Assembly (NCBI RefSeq): GCF_003946915.1
Contig: NZ_RPOC01000005.1
Coordinates: 186,001 to 250,000, forward strand
Length of the DNA stretch: 64,000 bases
From: Flavobacterium ustbae
Lineage (GTDB): Bacteria > Bacteroidota > Bacteroidia > Flavobacteriales > Flavobacteriaceae
Direction: 5' to 3'
Part shown: positions 25,068-35,181 of the stretch, piece after piece
Numbering within the stretch: position 1 is the first letter of the stretch
Layout of the letters: every line of letters starts with the position of its first letter
Notes under the pieces: model-generated
The model's input: only the letters and a program-made list of their open reading frames with translations
Database searches by the model: none
Told to the model about the DNA's origin: nothing
Translations under genes and position numbers: made by a program

Positions 25068-28000
25068 TTAGAAATTAACATTTACGCCCATAACAAAACT
25101 TGGAGATATGAAACCGCCCAACATGTATTTAGCATCTCTACTTTTGGCAAAAGTGTATACGTTCTCTGCGTTCAAATTGAAACGTACGCCGTCTAATTTT
25201 ACTCTTTTAATAATGTCTTTTGGCATTTGATACGCTAACGAAATGTTACTTAATCGTAGATTTGACGCATCCAAAATATTTATATCTGCATAAGAATAAA
25301 TGGTACGAGATTCTGAATTAAATTCTGATTCATATTCGTAAACCGCTCTTGGAACATTGGTAAAAGCTTCGTCTCCTGGCTGCATCCAACGATCTGCAAT
25401 ACGATTGTTTACCACCGAAATATCAGTTACATAACCACCAAGCGCGCCATTGTAATTATTACTCAACATCGGTAGGAATGTGTTTCTCACTTTATGTCCT
25501 AACTCATAAATTAAAAGAGCCGAAAGTGAGAAGTTTTTGTAATTGACAGAAGTATGGAAAGAACCACTGTGCGTAGGAACTGTTGAGCCATAATCTTTGA
25601 TGGCTTCTAATTCTCCTGGATTGTATTTTACCGCTGTACCCGAAGCATCGTAAACCTGAGGCACTCCTGTATCGCTCAAGCCAGCCCATTGGTAACCGTA
25701 AATGGCGTTAAAACTTGTTCCAATTCTAGGATAAGCTTGTGGGTAATCTAATTGTAAATAGTATACAGGAGCTTTTACATTTACAAAATCTACTGTGTTT
25801 TTATTATAGGCATATAAAACAGATGCATCCCAAGCGAATGAAGGCGTTTTTACGATGGTTCCTCTTAAAGTCGCTTCGATACCTTTGTTGGTCATTTCTC
25901 CGTTATTAAGCGTGTAAGAAGAATATCCGAATCCTTCTGTTGGAATCCCTTGACTGGTCGCTAACAAATCCTGACCTTTTTTGTTATATAAATCTAGGGT
26001 TCCGCTTAATCTGCTTTTAAAGAATGAAAAGTCTAAACCAATATTTGTTGTTGTTGTTTTTTCCCAAGACAATTCTGGATTTGGTCTTTTACCAACACTT
26101 CCATAAGTTCCTCCAACATTTGGATTGGCATAATAAAAAGCGGTTAAATAAGGAGCAGAATCTTTAGCAATGTTTCCTGCAATACCATAAGAACCACGCA
26201 ATTTAAGAGCATCAACCCAAGCAACATCAAAAAAAGATTCATTGTTAATATTCCAACCCGCACCTACAGACCAGATTGGTTTGTTTTGGTATTTGCTATC
26301 TGTTCCCCAAAGATTAGAACGATCCCAGCGCACACTTCCAGAAAGTGTATATCTTTTATCGTATGTGTAACCACCTGTTGAGTATATTGAAACATAACGA
26401 TTTTGTAATTCTTTTTGTAATCCAAAGTCGTTGTCTTGTGACATGTATCCACCAAAAACAGATCCATATACTTTTAATAAATCGGCTTGATTTATTGCAG
26501 TAAAAGTTAAGGCTTGCGCATCGTAACCATAGCGCGTGTTATTACTATATTCTTGTTTGGAATGACGGATTTCCATACCCGCGATAGCAGAAAAATCATG
26601 CTTTTCTGCAAAAGTTTGATTGAAATTTAACTGCTGACGGAAATTATATGCATTAGAAAACTGATTGGTTTCTTTAATAATATCTCCATAAGGCAAGTTA
26701 AAAACCGCTTTGTTATTATCAATTGTCACCAAGCCATTTACTTTATTTCTTACATAGTACGAGTTTCTGTCAAATAATTGGCTTGCGCGATCTGAAGCAA
26801 ACTCATATTGAAACATCGCATTATAAGTAAAAGCATTACTGAATTTGACATTAAACTTGGCAAAAGTTCTGTTTAAGAAATTTTTGTTTTCGGTTAAGTT
26901 TCTTCTCAACTCTTCCATTGGCGTAATATCCATGTTATACAAACCATAAGTTTGCATAGAATTAAGCGTGAAATCATTGTAGCGAGGGGCGGCAGTAGAA
27001 ACAAAATTAGTTCCATCATTATTTACCAATTGGTTGTATGGTTGCCATTTATAACCCGGATTATCAGAAATACTAGCTGAGTTAATAGGCATATAATACT
27101 GCGTATCTCCTATTCCGTAATTTAAATAAGTTCCTAAATCTAAAGACAGCCAGCTATTAATTTGAGTTGAGTTTTTCAAATTAATCCCAATCGTTTGATT
27201 TTCAGAATACATATCTTCCAACTGATTGTCTTTGTAAGTGATCGAAGCATTAAAAGTATTGCTTTCGCTCGCTTTGCCTAAACTAAGATTGTGCTGCATA
27301 AAATACTGATCGCGTTTGGCATATTTGGCTACATCATCGTAGTATTTGTAACCTTGAGCTCCCAGTTGATTTAAACTATTGTTCATATCTGTTTGAGAAA
27401 TGTTTCCTGCATATCCATTTAAAATAGTCTGCATTCCTAAACTTTGAAATACTGCATTATTCAATAAAGATTGTGCATAAGTAGTCGCATTAGGAGTTTT
27501 CAAGTTAGGATTTCCGTCTGCCCATCCTTTTTCTAAACCAATAATATCAGCAGAATTAGTAAGGTTTCCTGTGTAATTTCTGTAAGGAGTAACCGTTAAA
27601 TTACTTGAAAAAGAAATATTTGTTTTTCCTGCTTTTGCTTTTTTTGTTGTAATTACAATAACTCCATTTGCTGCACGAGCACCATAAATTGAAGAAGCCG
27701 CCGCATCTTTTAAAACCGTAATCGTCTCAATATCTTCTAAGTTTAAGCTAGGAAGATTTTCTTCGATATTTGAATAAGGAGTTAATCTAGTATTTTCAAC
27801 AGGAAAACCGTCAATAACATATAACGGAGCTGTAGCATTAGCATTCATAGATGTTGTTCCACGAATTTTTCCGTCTTGATAACCAACAATCCGTCCTTCT
27901 AAAATTTTGTCCAAACTACTCAAACGCTGTTCCTGAAAATCTTTAGATTTTAAGTTCGAGAAAGATCCTGTTGCTTTTTCTGCAGTAATATCTTGATATC

Positions 28001-28667
28001 CTGTTTTCAGAACCAGACCTTCTAATTCTAGCACATCTTCTTTCAGCACTACGTTGATAACACTTCTTCCTTCAACTTTAATTTCCTGTCTTACATATCC
28101 TAAATAAGCAAAAGCCAAAGTGGTTTCGCTGCTTACCGCAATAATCTGATAATCTCCATTAAAATCGGTCTGAACGCCTCTTCCTGAACCATTATCAGAA
28201 ATCGCTGCTCCTACCAAAGGCATACCTTTTTCGTCGGTAACTCTACCTTTTACGATAAAATCGGCAACAGGTTTTTTCTCTTCCGCTGGTTTATCGGCAG
28301 AGACTTTTTTAGGAGTCAAAATAATATGGTTTCCAGATACTTTAAAATCGGTACTGGTATTATTAAAAATTCTATTTAAAATAACTTCTATTGAAGTTTC
28401 GTATGCATTTACGTCGATTACTCTGTTTAAATCTACAGATCGTATATTATAGACAAATCTATAATCTGTAGTATATTCCAATCTTTCAATCACTTTTGCA
28501 ACGGTCATATTGCTGGCATTAAAAGAAATCTTGTTTTTTTGAGAATAAGTGGTTCCGGCGTGCATTACTGTTAAGGCAGTTAGCAGAAATAATGTGGTCA
28601 ATTTCATTTTCAAATCAAATTTCAAAAAAGGCTTATCAAACCTGATTCTGTTCAAGAGTTTTTTCAT
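25068..28667 (-). CDS. SusC/RagA-family TonB-linked transporter with STN domain
   Basis: A 1199-residue outer-membrane transporter. The long signal segment (about 1-43, ending GTTYSQ) is followed by an STN domain (about 48-115), a carboxypeptidase-like domain (VKGRVTDEKGMPLVGAA, about 138-212), a plug (LYVIDGFPVENTRL; AASSIYGARAANGVIVITTKK) and a C-terminal barrel ending in FVMGVNVNF. The STN domain normally talks to a FecR-type anti-sigma factor, and one is encoded directly upstream. Import is therefore probably self-inducing by substrate. It forms a unit with SusD and the TlpA/M16/DsbD genes downstream. Confidence 0.92.
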   Translation of the reverse strand: MKKLLNRIRFDKPFLKFDLKMKLTTLFLLTALTVMHAGTTYSQKNKISFNASNMTVAKVIERLEYTTDYRFVYNIRSVDLNRVIDVNAYETSIEVILNRIFNNTSTDFKVSGNHIILTPKKVSADKPAEEKKPVADFIVKGRVTDEKGMPLVGAAISDNGSGRGVQTDFNGDYQIIAVSSETTLAFAYLGYVRQEIKVEGRSVINVVLKEDVLELEGLVLKTGYQDITAEKATGSFSNLKSKDFQEQRLSSLDKILEGRIVGYQDGKIRGTTSMNANATAPLYVIDGFPVENTRLTPYSNIEENLPSLNLEDIETITVLKDAAASSIYGARAANGVIVITTKKAKAGKTNISFSSNLTVTPYRNYTGNLTNSADIIGLEKGWADGNPNLKTPNATTYAQSLLNNAVFQSLGMQTILNGYAGNISQTDMNNSLNQLGAQGYKYYDDVAKYAKRDQYFMQHNLSLGKASESNTFNASITYKDNQLEDMYSENQTIGINLKNSTQINSWLSLDLGTYLNYGIGDTQYYMPINSASISDNPGYKWQPYNQLVNNDGTNFVSTAAPRYNDFTLNSMQTYGLYNMDITPMEELRRNLTENKNFLNRTFAKFNVKFSNAFTYNAMFQYEFASDRASQLFDRNSYYVRNKVNGLVTIDNNKAVFNLPYGDIIKETNQFSNAYNFRQQLNFNQTFAEKHDFSAIAGMEIRHSKQEYSNNTRYGYDAQALTFTAINQADLLKVYGSVFGGYMSQDNDFGLQKELQNRYVSIYSTGGYTYDKRYTLSGSVRWDRSNLWGTDSKYQNKPIWSVGAGWNINNESFFDVAWVDALKLRGSYGIAGNIAKDSAPYLTAFYYANPNVGGTYGSVGKRPNPELSWEKTTTTNIGLDFSFFKSRLSGTLDLYNKKGQDLLATSQGIPTEGFGYSSYTLNNGEMTNKGIEATLRGTIVKTPSFAWDASVLYAYNKNTVDFVNVKAPVYYLQLDYPQAYPRIGTSFNAIYGYQWAGLSDTGVPQVYDASGTAVKYNPGELEAIKDYGSTVPTHSGSFHTSVNYKNFSLSALLIYELGHKVRNTFLPMLSNNYNGALGGYVTDISVVNNRIADRWMQPGDEAFTNVPRAVYEYESEFNSESRTIYSYADINILDASNLRLSNISLAYQMPKDIIKRVKLDGVRFNLNAENVYTFAKSRDAKYMLGGFISPSFVMGVNVNF

Positions 28668-28799
28668 ACTTTTAAATGTTTTTTTAATGTTGGTTGGTTA
28701 ATTAACTGACCGCATACTCTACCGGGAAATGTTGGCGCATTTTCCGGTTTTTTTATAACGATCCTTCATTTTGGATTTTTGTTACATAGGCTTTTTTTT

Positions 28800-28898
28800 A
28801 TTTTAGATTTTAGATTTTAGATTTTTTCTGTGTGTGATAATTGATTTCTTAATTCTTACCCCCTAACTCTTAACTCTTAACCCTTAACTCTTAACTCT
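28800..28898. repeat. Two heptamer microsatellites
   Basis: ATTTTAG occurs three times in tandem at 28800-28820. TAACTCT occurs five times at 28864-28898, with one unit varied to TAACCCT. The second run touches the end of the FecR gene. Both are 7-bp repeats in the FecR-SusC gap. Confidence 0.75.
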
Positions 28899-30048
28899 AT
28901 TTAATAGTTATCTTATCTCGGTCAATAGTATAATCAATGGCGTAGCTGTCGCTGAAATATTTTAGAACCACTTCAATTGGTTCATTATCAAAACGGGCGT
29001 TGAAAATTTCTCTTCCTAAGGTTTTATTTCTATTAATGAAAGTCACATTGTATTGGCGTTCCAATTTTTTGATAATTTCATCAAAAGAAGCATTTTTAAA
29101 AACCAGACTTCCCTTTACCCAATCCGTATAATAATCCGTATTAACCTGTTCGATTTTGATATCGCTCTGACCTTTTAAACTCGAACCTTTAAAGCCTGGC
29201 GTTAAATAAACCTGATTTTGACTGGTTTTCTGATTTTTATAAAGCGAAACTTTTCCTTCAACCAACACAATATCAGTAGTGCTATTAGTAGTATACGAGT
29301 CTACATTAAATTTGGTTCCTAAAACCTCAACATTGACCTCCTGCGCATTTACTCTAAATGGATGGTTTTTATCTTTACTGACTTCAAAATAGGCTTCTCC
29401 CCTTAAAAATACTTCTCTGCTTTTGTTTTTGACAAATTGCACGGGATACTTAAAAGAGGTTCCAGAATTTAAATGCACCAAAGTTCCGTCTGATAGCTGA
29501 ACATCAAATTTTTTCCCATACGGAATTTTCAACGTACTGTAAACCAATTCTCCTTCCGTAAAAGCCTTGGTATAAACCAATTTATTTTTGTCTTGTTTTG
29601 CAATAATATTTCCGTTTTTATCGGTTACCATTTTTTCTCCAGAAACATCAATCGTTTCAGATGATCCGTTACCTAATTGTAAAACAATTTCGTCAACCCT
29701 CGGAATAATAACGTTTTGTTTAACTTCTTCAGCAGCAGAATTTTTATAGAAATAAAATCCACCCAAAGCCACAACCAAAATCGCGGCATATTTATAATAC
29801 GATGAAAATCTTCTTTTATAAAAAACATTATTTTCTTTCATAATTCTTTCTGAAAGCTGTTTTCTAACTTCTGTTGAATCAAAAGTGTTCAAAGCAGTAT
29901 CAATGGCATAATTTGTTTTTACAAAATCCTTAAATACGAGCTGATTCTCTTCTTCTTTTAACCACTCCGTTAACTGCTCAATCTCTTCTTGAGAAGCCTG
30001 ATTTGTGATAAATTTAACAATTAGTCGCTCTGACTTTTTTACTGTCAT
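28897..30048 (-). CDS. FecR-type anti-sigma factor
   Basis: About 383 residues from the ATG at 30048 (MTVKKSERLIVKFI); an upstream ATG at 30087 is less likely. The cytoplasmic N-terminus (TNQASQEEIEQLTEWL) binds sigma. A transmembrane helix is at about 88-106 (YAAILVVALGGFYFY). The FecR domain (about 160-260) contains VQLSDGTLVHLNSGTSFKYP and FLRGEAYFEVSKDKNHPF. The C-terminal STN-like DUF4974 domain ends FSDSYAIDYTIDRDKITIK. It is divergent from the ECF sigma gene at 30329 and upstream of SusC, the classic arrangement for substrate-induced SusCD systems. Confidence 0.9.
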   Translation of the reverse strand: MTVKKSERLIVKFITNQASQEEIEQLTEWLKEEENQLVFKDFVKTNYAIDTALNTFDSTEVRKQLSERIMKENNVFYKRRFSSYYKYAAILVVALGGFYFYKNSAAEEVKQNVIIPRVDEIVLQLGNGSSETIDVSGEKMVTDKNGNIIAKQDKNKLVYTKAFTEGELVYSTLKIPYGKKFDVQLSDGTLVHLNSGTSFKYPVQFVKNKSREVFLRGEAYFEVSKDKNHPFRVNAQEVNVEVLGTKFNVDSYTTNSTTDIVLVEGKVSLYKNQKTSQNQVYLTPGFKGSSLKGQSDIKIEQVNTDYYTDWVKGSLVFKNASFDEIIKKLERQYNVTFINRNKTLGREIFNARFDNEPIEVVLKYFSDSYAIDYTIDRDKITIK

Positions 30049-30290
30049 TTTAGTCGTTTTTAATATTATTACGAAGCTAAAAAACAAAACCCTAACAATT
30101 TGATAAAGTTTTTTTCATTTTGATGAATTTTTAATTTTTCACAAGTGTTTTCTTTCAACAAAACTCGACTAATTTGATAGATATTAAAAAGTAAATGATT
30201 TATATTTGCATTTTTATTGCTTTTTTATTTGTACTAATTTTCAAATAGAAAGGCAAAAATGAAGTCATTTTGAGCAAATTCAGTTCACTT

Positions 30291-30323
30291 TTTGACTTAA
30301 AAAAGTATTAATTTATATATTTG
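30291..30323 (+). promoter_or_regulatory. Bacteroidota-type promoter for ECF sigma gene
   Basis: TTTG (30291-30294) and TATATTTG (30316-30323) match the -33 and -7 elements with 21 bp between them. The -7 element ends 5 bp before the ATG at 30329, so the transcript may be leaderless. No ribosome-binding site is visible. Confidence 0.5.
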
Positions 30324-30328
30324 TTTTT

Positions 30329-30919
30329 ATGAAGGTTGATGATTACAGCGATAATACTATTCTAATTGAGTCTCTCAGAAATGGAGATGAAAGCGCTTAC
30401 ACGTATCTTATAGACACGTATCATCATAAACTTTGCGTATATGCTAACAGTCTGGTTAAGAATATTTATAATGCCGAAGATATTGTTCAAAATGTTTTTA
30501 TTAAAGTCTGGGAACAGCGCACAAGATTAAAAACAGACCATTCTTTAAAAAGCTTTCTTTACAAACTGGTTTATAATGAGTTTATCGATTTGTACAGAAA
30601 AAATCAGTCTTTGTTTTCTCTAGAAAAATCATATTATGATGCACTAAACGGAATTGTTCAGGAAGAAGATCCAGAATCTTTTGAAAGAGTTCTGAATGCT
30701 GTAAATAAAGAGATTCAAAATTTACCGCCAAAATGCAAAGAGGTTTTTATTCTAAGCAAAAAAGAAGGCTTAACCAATATCGAAATTGCAGAACATTTGG
30801 ATGTTTCTATAAAAACCGTTGAAGCGCAGATTACTAAAGCTTTTTCTTCACTTCGCTTTTCTCTTGAAGATAAAGTAAAAACAATTTTATTTTTGTTCTT
30901 TAAAAAAAGTAGGTTATAA
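30329..30919 (+). CDS. ECF-type RNA polymerase sigma-70 factor
   Basis: A 196-residue ECF sigma factor. Region 2 is seen in YTYLIDTYHHKLCVYANSL and AEDIVQNVFIKVWEQR. Region 4 is IQNLPPKCKEVFILSKKEG and the helix-turn-helix NIEIAEHLDVSIKTVEAQI. It is transcribed away from the FecR anti-sigma gene and should activate the SusC/SusD/TlpA/M16 genes when released. The start codon has no ribosome-binding site and lies very close to the predicted -7 element. The C-terminal FLFFKKSRL is a common tail for this group. Confidence 0.9.
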   Translation: MKVDDYSDNTILIESLRNGDESAYTYLIDTYHHKLCVYANSLVKNIYNAEDIVQNVFIKVWEQRTRLKTDHSLKSFLYKLVYNEFIDLYRKNQSLFSLEKSYYDALNGIVQEEDPESFERVLNAVNKEIQNLPPKCKEVFILSKKEGLTNIEIAEHLDVSIKTVEAQITKAFSSLRFSLEDKVKTILFLFFKKSRL

Positions 30920-31092
30920 TCTGTTTGGCTTTAAGGTCTTCTTCATTTAAAAAAAATGTTTTTCGTACCGTGAAAGCTATACTTTAAATTAAAAATCGTC
31001 GTCAAGATAGTTCTAAAGCAAACTATGTGGAATTTCGAAATTTAGTGTTAATTTATCTTTGATGCTGAATACTCAATAGTTATCTTTACAAT

Positions 31093-34000
31093 ATGGACAA
31101 GATCGCTGACAAAATTTTTGACTTTCGAGAACGCACTCTACCAGTAGTAGGCATTGCATCATCTAAAAACAACCTTGACGAGGTTAGAGCAGTTATAAAA
31201 AGCCTTACCAATGATAGCGGCATGTCTTTTATACTTTATTTGGAGAATCAGAATATACCTGATTTAAAACTAGTTGAAGAGCTTTCTAAAAACTCCAAAT
31301 TAAAAATTAAGATTCTCCAAACAGACAGCTTATTAGAACCTAATACTATAAACATTTTAGAGTCTAACCAGACTTTATTACACAACAACGGCACATTAAG
31401 CATCACAAACCGACGTGAGCGTATTGATTCTTTATCTGCTTTGGATCACTTTTTTGTGTCGCTGGCACTGGCATGCAAAGAACTCTCTCGTGCAATTTTA
31501 ATATCCGACGATCAAACGGATGGCCTTATGGGATTAAATTACATAAAAGAACAGGGCGGAACGGCATTAGCGACTGTATCAAAAAGTGGCAATGGGAATG
31601 ATACAAATTATAACGAAGCTCTTTATGAATCTGCTGATTTTGTATTGGAGGCAGATGATATTGCTTCTCAACTACTTCTATTAGAATCTATATTTGAGGC
31701 TGACAATTCATTGAGCAACGAAAAAGAAAAACACATACTTAAAGGCGATGATGAAATTTACATTTCTATACTAAACCTTTTAAGACAAAAAACTGGCAAC
31801 GATTTTTCGAATTACAGACAACCAACAATACGAAGGAGAATAGCTCGTAGAATGGTTATAGCAAAAATAAACAGTTCTCGTCTGTATTTAGATTTTCTGA
31901 GAAGTAATCCTATCGAGATTGATTTGCTTTTTAATGACCTGCTGATACCTGTTACGGACTTTTTTCGGGATTCAAAAATTTTTGAGATGCTTCCCAAGGT
32001 TGTTTTTCCTAAAATAATTGAAAACAAGAAAAATAACGATCCTTTAAGAATTTGGGTTGCGGGATGTTCTACAGGTCAAGAAGCTTATTCGATTGCAATT
32101 TCTCTGCAAGAATTTCTCTCATCAAAACATATAACATTAAAAATTCAGATTTTTGCTTCTGATATATCTGAACGAGCAATATCTAAGGCTCGAGCTGGTA
32201 TTTACTCTCGCAGTGAAATACATCGTATATCTGAAGACCGACTTTCAAAATACTTTACAAAAATTGAAAGTTCGTACCATATCAATAAAGAGATTAGAGA
32301 TCTCTGCATTTTCGCGTCGCACAATTTCGTTAAAGATCCACCCTTTGCAAAATTAGATCTTGTATCCTGCAGAAATGCGCTGATATACTTGGATTCTTAT
32401 CTTCAAAAAAAGGCATTCAAAACTTTCCACTACGGTCTTTTGCCTACAGGTATACTCCTGCTCGGTAAATCAGAATCTACAAATTATACTCCAGGGTTGT
32501 TTGAACCCATGGCTAAAAACCTTAAAATTTTCAGTCGCGTGAATAGTGCTTATTCCAAAATTCCAATTTCTAGAGAAAAAATTGATTTTGGAACCATTAC
32601 GAAGGCAAAAACAGTTAAGAAAGACCTTTCACTACCTAACTTTCAGGAAGCAGCAAAAAATCTTTTATACAATAATTATACACCAGCAGGAGTAATAGTT
32701 AATGAAAAAAAAGAAATTATTTACTTTCATGGAGATACAGGTCCGTTTTTACTGCCACCTCAAGGAAAACCTAACTTTAATATTTTAGAAATGGTTCGCG
32801 AGGGTCTTGCATTCGAAGTTCGTTCTGCGCTCTTAGACGCCCGTAAAACACAGCTAAAATCTTTAAAATTGGCAATACCTTTAAAAGGCAGAAAATATCT
32901 AGCCGATATTGAAGTAGTCCCTTTAAACGACAATCTAGAAGAAACACACTATCTGATTCTGTTCCGCAAAAGCGCTAAAATAATTGGTGAAGAACTAGAC
33001 AGTGAAGGAATTAAAGGAAAAGCCGAGAAAAGAATCAATGCACTCGAAAAAGAAATTGAACAGCTGCGCGAAGACATCAAAAAAGTGAATGATGATCAGG
33101 AATTAGCCAACGAAGAACTGCAGAGTGCCAATGAGGAACTCTTAAGTACTAGTGAAGAACTTCAGACTTTGAATGAGGAATTGGAAACCTCAGCCGAACA
33201 GCTTCAGTCAAACAATGAAGAGCTGCTTGCCATGAACGAAGAATTGGTAGACAGACAAGAGCAGCTGGTTTTGTCGCGTCTATATGCAGAATCTGTTATT
33301 GAGAATATTAGAGAACCATTGGTTATAATTAATAATGAACTGCGTATTAAAAGTGCAAATGCCTCTTTCTACAGTCATTTTTCGACTAGTGCGGAGTTTA
33401 TAGAAGGCAGAATTATATTTGATACTTTATTAGGCTCAGGAAATCTGGCAGATGCTCGCACGCAAATTGAACTTTCTATTTCTAAAGGTTTAAAGTTGGA
33501 CAATGTAGAAGTTCGTATTAATATAAACAGTGACCTTGCAAAAACAATGATGATGAATGTAAGGCCTATCAATAATAATAAGCTTACAGAGCCTTATGCA
33601 TTGCTTGCTTTTGAAGATATTACAGACCTTCTTCATACCAATAAAATTCTTGCACTTACAAATAATGATCTGGAAGACAAAAATAAACAGTTAGCCTCTT
33701 TTACGGCGGTTGCCAGTCACGACCTTCAGGAGCCTTTACGAAAAATCAGTATTTTTTCGGGGATGATTTTAAAAAATAAAAATAATGTTCTCTCTGAGGA
33801 GTCAGCAGGACATATGCAACGTATTCTTGTTAGTGCAGGAAGAATGCAGCATCTTATTGATGATCTGCTTATGTATTCAAAAGTCAGCAGTGCGAACCAA
33901 GGAGATTTTATAGTAACTGATATAGCTCAGCTGATTCGAGATGCGTGCGAGGAAATCGATGATCAAATCCTTAGCAAGAAAGCTGTTATAAACGTAGGCG

Positions 34001-34401
34001 AAATTGCGGCTATAAAAACTATTCCCGCTTTAATGCGTCAGGTTTTTATTAATCTTATATCAAACTCGCTTAAGTATAGTAAAGAGTCCGACATACCTGT
34101 TGTAAAAATTTCAGCATCTATAACCCCACTCCCTTCTATATTCTCATCTGGTGCTAAAGGCAATTTTATGCGTATTTCTGTTGAAGATAACGGGATAGGA
34201 TTCCCTGAAGCTTCTAGATCACGATTGTTCGATCCTTTTTTCAGGCTGCATACAAAAGAAGAGTATGAAGGCACGGGAATTGGTCTGGCACTGTGCAAAA
34301 AAATAATGGATCTTCATTCTGGTTATATAACTTGTACTGGAGAAACTGGAAAAGGTTCTGAATTCGATCTTTATTTACCTATTTTAACCAACAAAAACTA
34401 A
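31093..34401 (+). CDS. CheB-like/CheR/PAS/histidine kinase fusion, degenerate CheB part
   Basis: A 1102-residue cytoplasmic signalling protein. Residues about 15-200 are a CheB methylesterase-like domain. The usual His motif after the second strand is replaced (YLENQNIPD), so it is probably not an active esterase, although TDGLMG near 155 keeps the Asp-Gly. A CheR N-domain (about 218-275) and CheR methyltransferase (WVAGCSTGQEAYS at about 320, VSCRNALIYLD at about 430) follow. Then come a Glu-rich coiled coil (about 650-725), a PAS domain (about 735-850), HisKA with H876 (SHDLQEPLRK) and HATPase_c (NLISNSLKYS, DNGIGF, GTGIGLALCKK). It starts an operon with the response regulator at 34405. Confidence 0.88.
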   Translation: MDKIADKIFDFRERTLPVVGIASSKNNLDEVRAVIKSLTNDSGMSFILYLENQNIPDLKLVEELSKNSKLKIKILQTDSLLEPNTINILESNQTLLHNNGTLSITNRRERIDSLSALDHFFVSLALACKELSRAILISDDQTDGLMGLNYIKEQGGTALATVSKSGNGNDTNYNEALYESADFVLEADDIASQLLLLESIFEADNSLSNEKEKHILKGDDEIYISILNLLRQKTGNDFSNYRQPTIRRRIARRMVIAKINSSRLYLDFLRSNPIEIDLLFNDLLIPVTDFFRDSKIFEMLPKVVFPKIIENKKNNDPLRIWVAGCSTGQEAYSIAISLQEFLSSKHITLKIQIFASDISERAISKARAGIYSRSEIHRISEDRLSKYFTKIESSYHINKEIRDLCIFASHNFVKDPPFAKLDLVSCRNALIYLDSYLQKKAFKTFHYGLLPTGILLLGKSESTNYTPGLFEPMAKNLKIFSRVNSAYSKIPISREKIDFGTITKAKTVKKDLSLPNFQEAAKNLLYNNYTPAGVIVNEKKEIIYFHGDTGPFLLPPQGKPNFNILEMVREGLAFEVRSALLDARKTQLKSLKLAIPLKGRKYLADIEVVPLNDNLEETHYLILFRKSAKIIGEELDSEGIKGKAEKRINALEKEIEQLREDIKKVNDDQELANEELQSANEELLSTSEELQTLNEELETSAEQLQSNNEELLAMNEELVDRQEQLVLSRLYAESVIENIREPLVIINNELRIKSANASFYSHFSTSAEFIEGRIIFDTLLGSGNLADARTQIELSISKGLKLDNVEVRININSDLAKTMMMNVRPINNNKLTEPYALLAFEDITDLLHTNKILALTNNDLEDKNKQLASFTAVASHDLQEPLRKISIFSGMILKNKNNVLSEESAGHMQRILVSAGRMQHLIDDLLMYSKVSSANQGDFIVTDIAQLIRDACEEIDDQILSKKAVINVGEIAAIKTIPALMRQVFINLISNSLKYSKESDIPVVKISASITPLPSIFSSGAKGNFMRISVEDNGIGFPEASRSRLFDPFFRLHTKEEYEGTGIGLALCKKIMDLHSGYITCTGETGKGSEFDLYLPILTNKN

Positions 34402-34404
34402 ATT

Positions 34405-34827
34405 ATGTCAAAATCTGGACCAATAGTGCTGCTTGAGGACGATCAAGATGATAAAGAATTCATGGAAAAAATATTTTCTGAACTTGGAATCGAAAATGAA
34501 AGGGTTTACCTTAAAAATTCCCAAGAAGCATTAGATTACCTTAATTCCACATCAAAATCTCTTTTTCTAATTTTATGCGATGTTAACCTCGCAGGAATGA
34601 ATGGCTTAGAGCTTAAAAGGGAAATTGATAGTATTCCATACTTACGATTAAAAAGTATTCCATTCGTTTTTTATTCCACTTCAATACGTCAGGAACAGGT
34701 TATTGAGGCCTATTCAGAACTTACGGTACAGGGATTTTTCAAAAAAGAAAATGATTTTGATCAGGCAAAAACTGTAGTGTCAACTATACTCTCCTACTGG
34801 AAACTCTGTAGGCATCCAAATAAGTAA
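34405..34827 (+). CDS. Single-domain response regulator
   Basis: A 140-residue receiver domain starting 3 bp after the CheB/CheR/kinase fusion, so it is co-transcribed and is the likely phosphoacceptor. The acidic pocket is LEDDQDDKE, the phospho-Asp lies in ILCDVNLAGMNG, the switch residue lies in FYSTSI and the conserved Lys is in FFKKEND. There is no DNA-binding output domain, so signalling probably continues by protein contact. It is of the Rcp1-like type common after such kinases in Bacteroidota. Confidence 0.87.
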   Translation: MSKSGPIVLLEDDQDDKEFMEKIFSELGIENERVYLKNSQEALDYLNSTSKSLFLILCDVNLAGMNGLELKREIDSIPYLRLKSIPFVFYSTSIRQEQVIEAYSELTVQGFFKKENDFDQAKTVVSTILSYWKLCRHPNK

Positions 34828-35181
34828 ATCGATTTTTATTAGAGGTTTGTCTACATCTATCCTCTACAAAGTCCTGAATCTAGGGCTTTTTTTATATCTT
34901 TTATTTTTACTAAATAGTATAAATCTGCATCTTAGGATAAAAATATAGAATTTTAAACAAAATTATATAAGCTCTAACCTTAATTGTGTAAAATCATTTC
35001 TGTATTCAAATTCTATATTTGGTTGCTGTTACTTAAAAAACTATTTAAATTGATATAGTTATATCACTATTTCTTGAATTAAAAACAGCAAATATCATTA
35101 TTAAAATACTAACAAGACCTAAAAATGGACAATACTATAAAAGGATATTATAGTTAAAAACCGTTTTTTATTTAGAACACC
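34828..35181. other. Intergenic region with a weak terminator
   Basis: 354 bp. At 34868-34893 AAAGTCCT pairs with AGGGCTTT around GAATCT, followed by a T run, which fits termination of the kinase/regulator operon. The remainder is AT-rich, and the promoter of the downstream guanylyltransferase gene must lie in it. Nothing else was seen. Confidence 0.6.
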
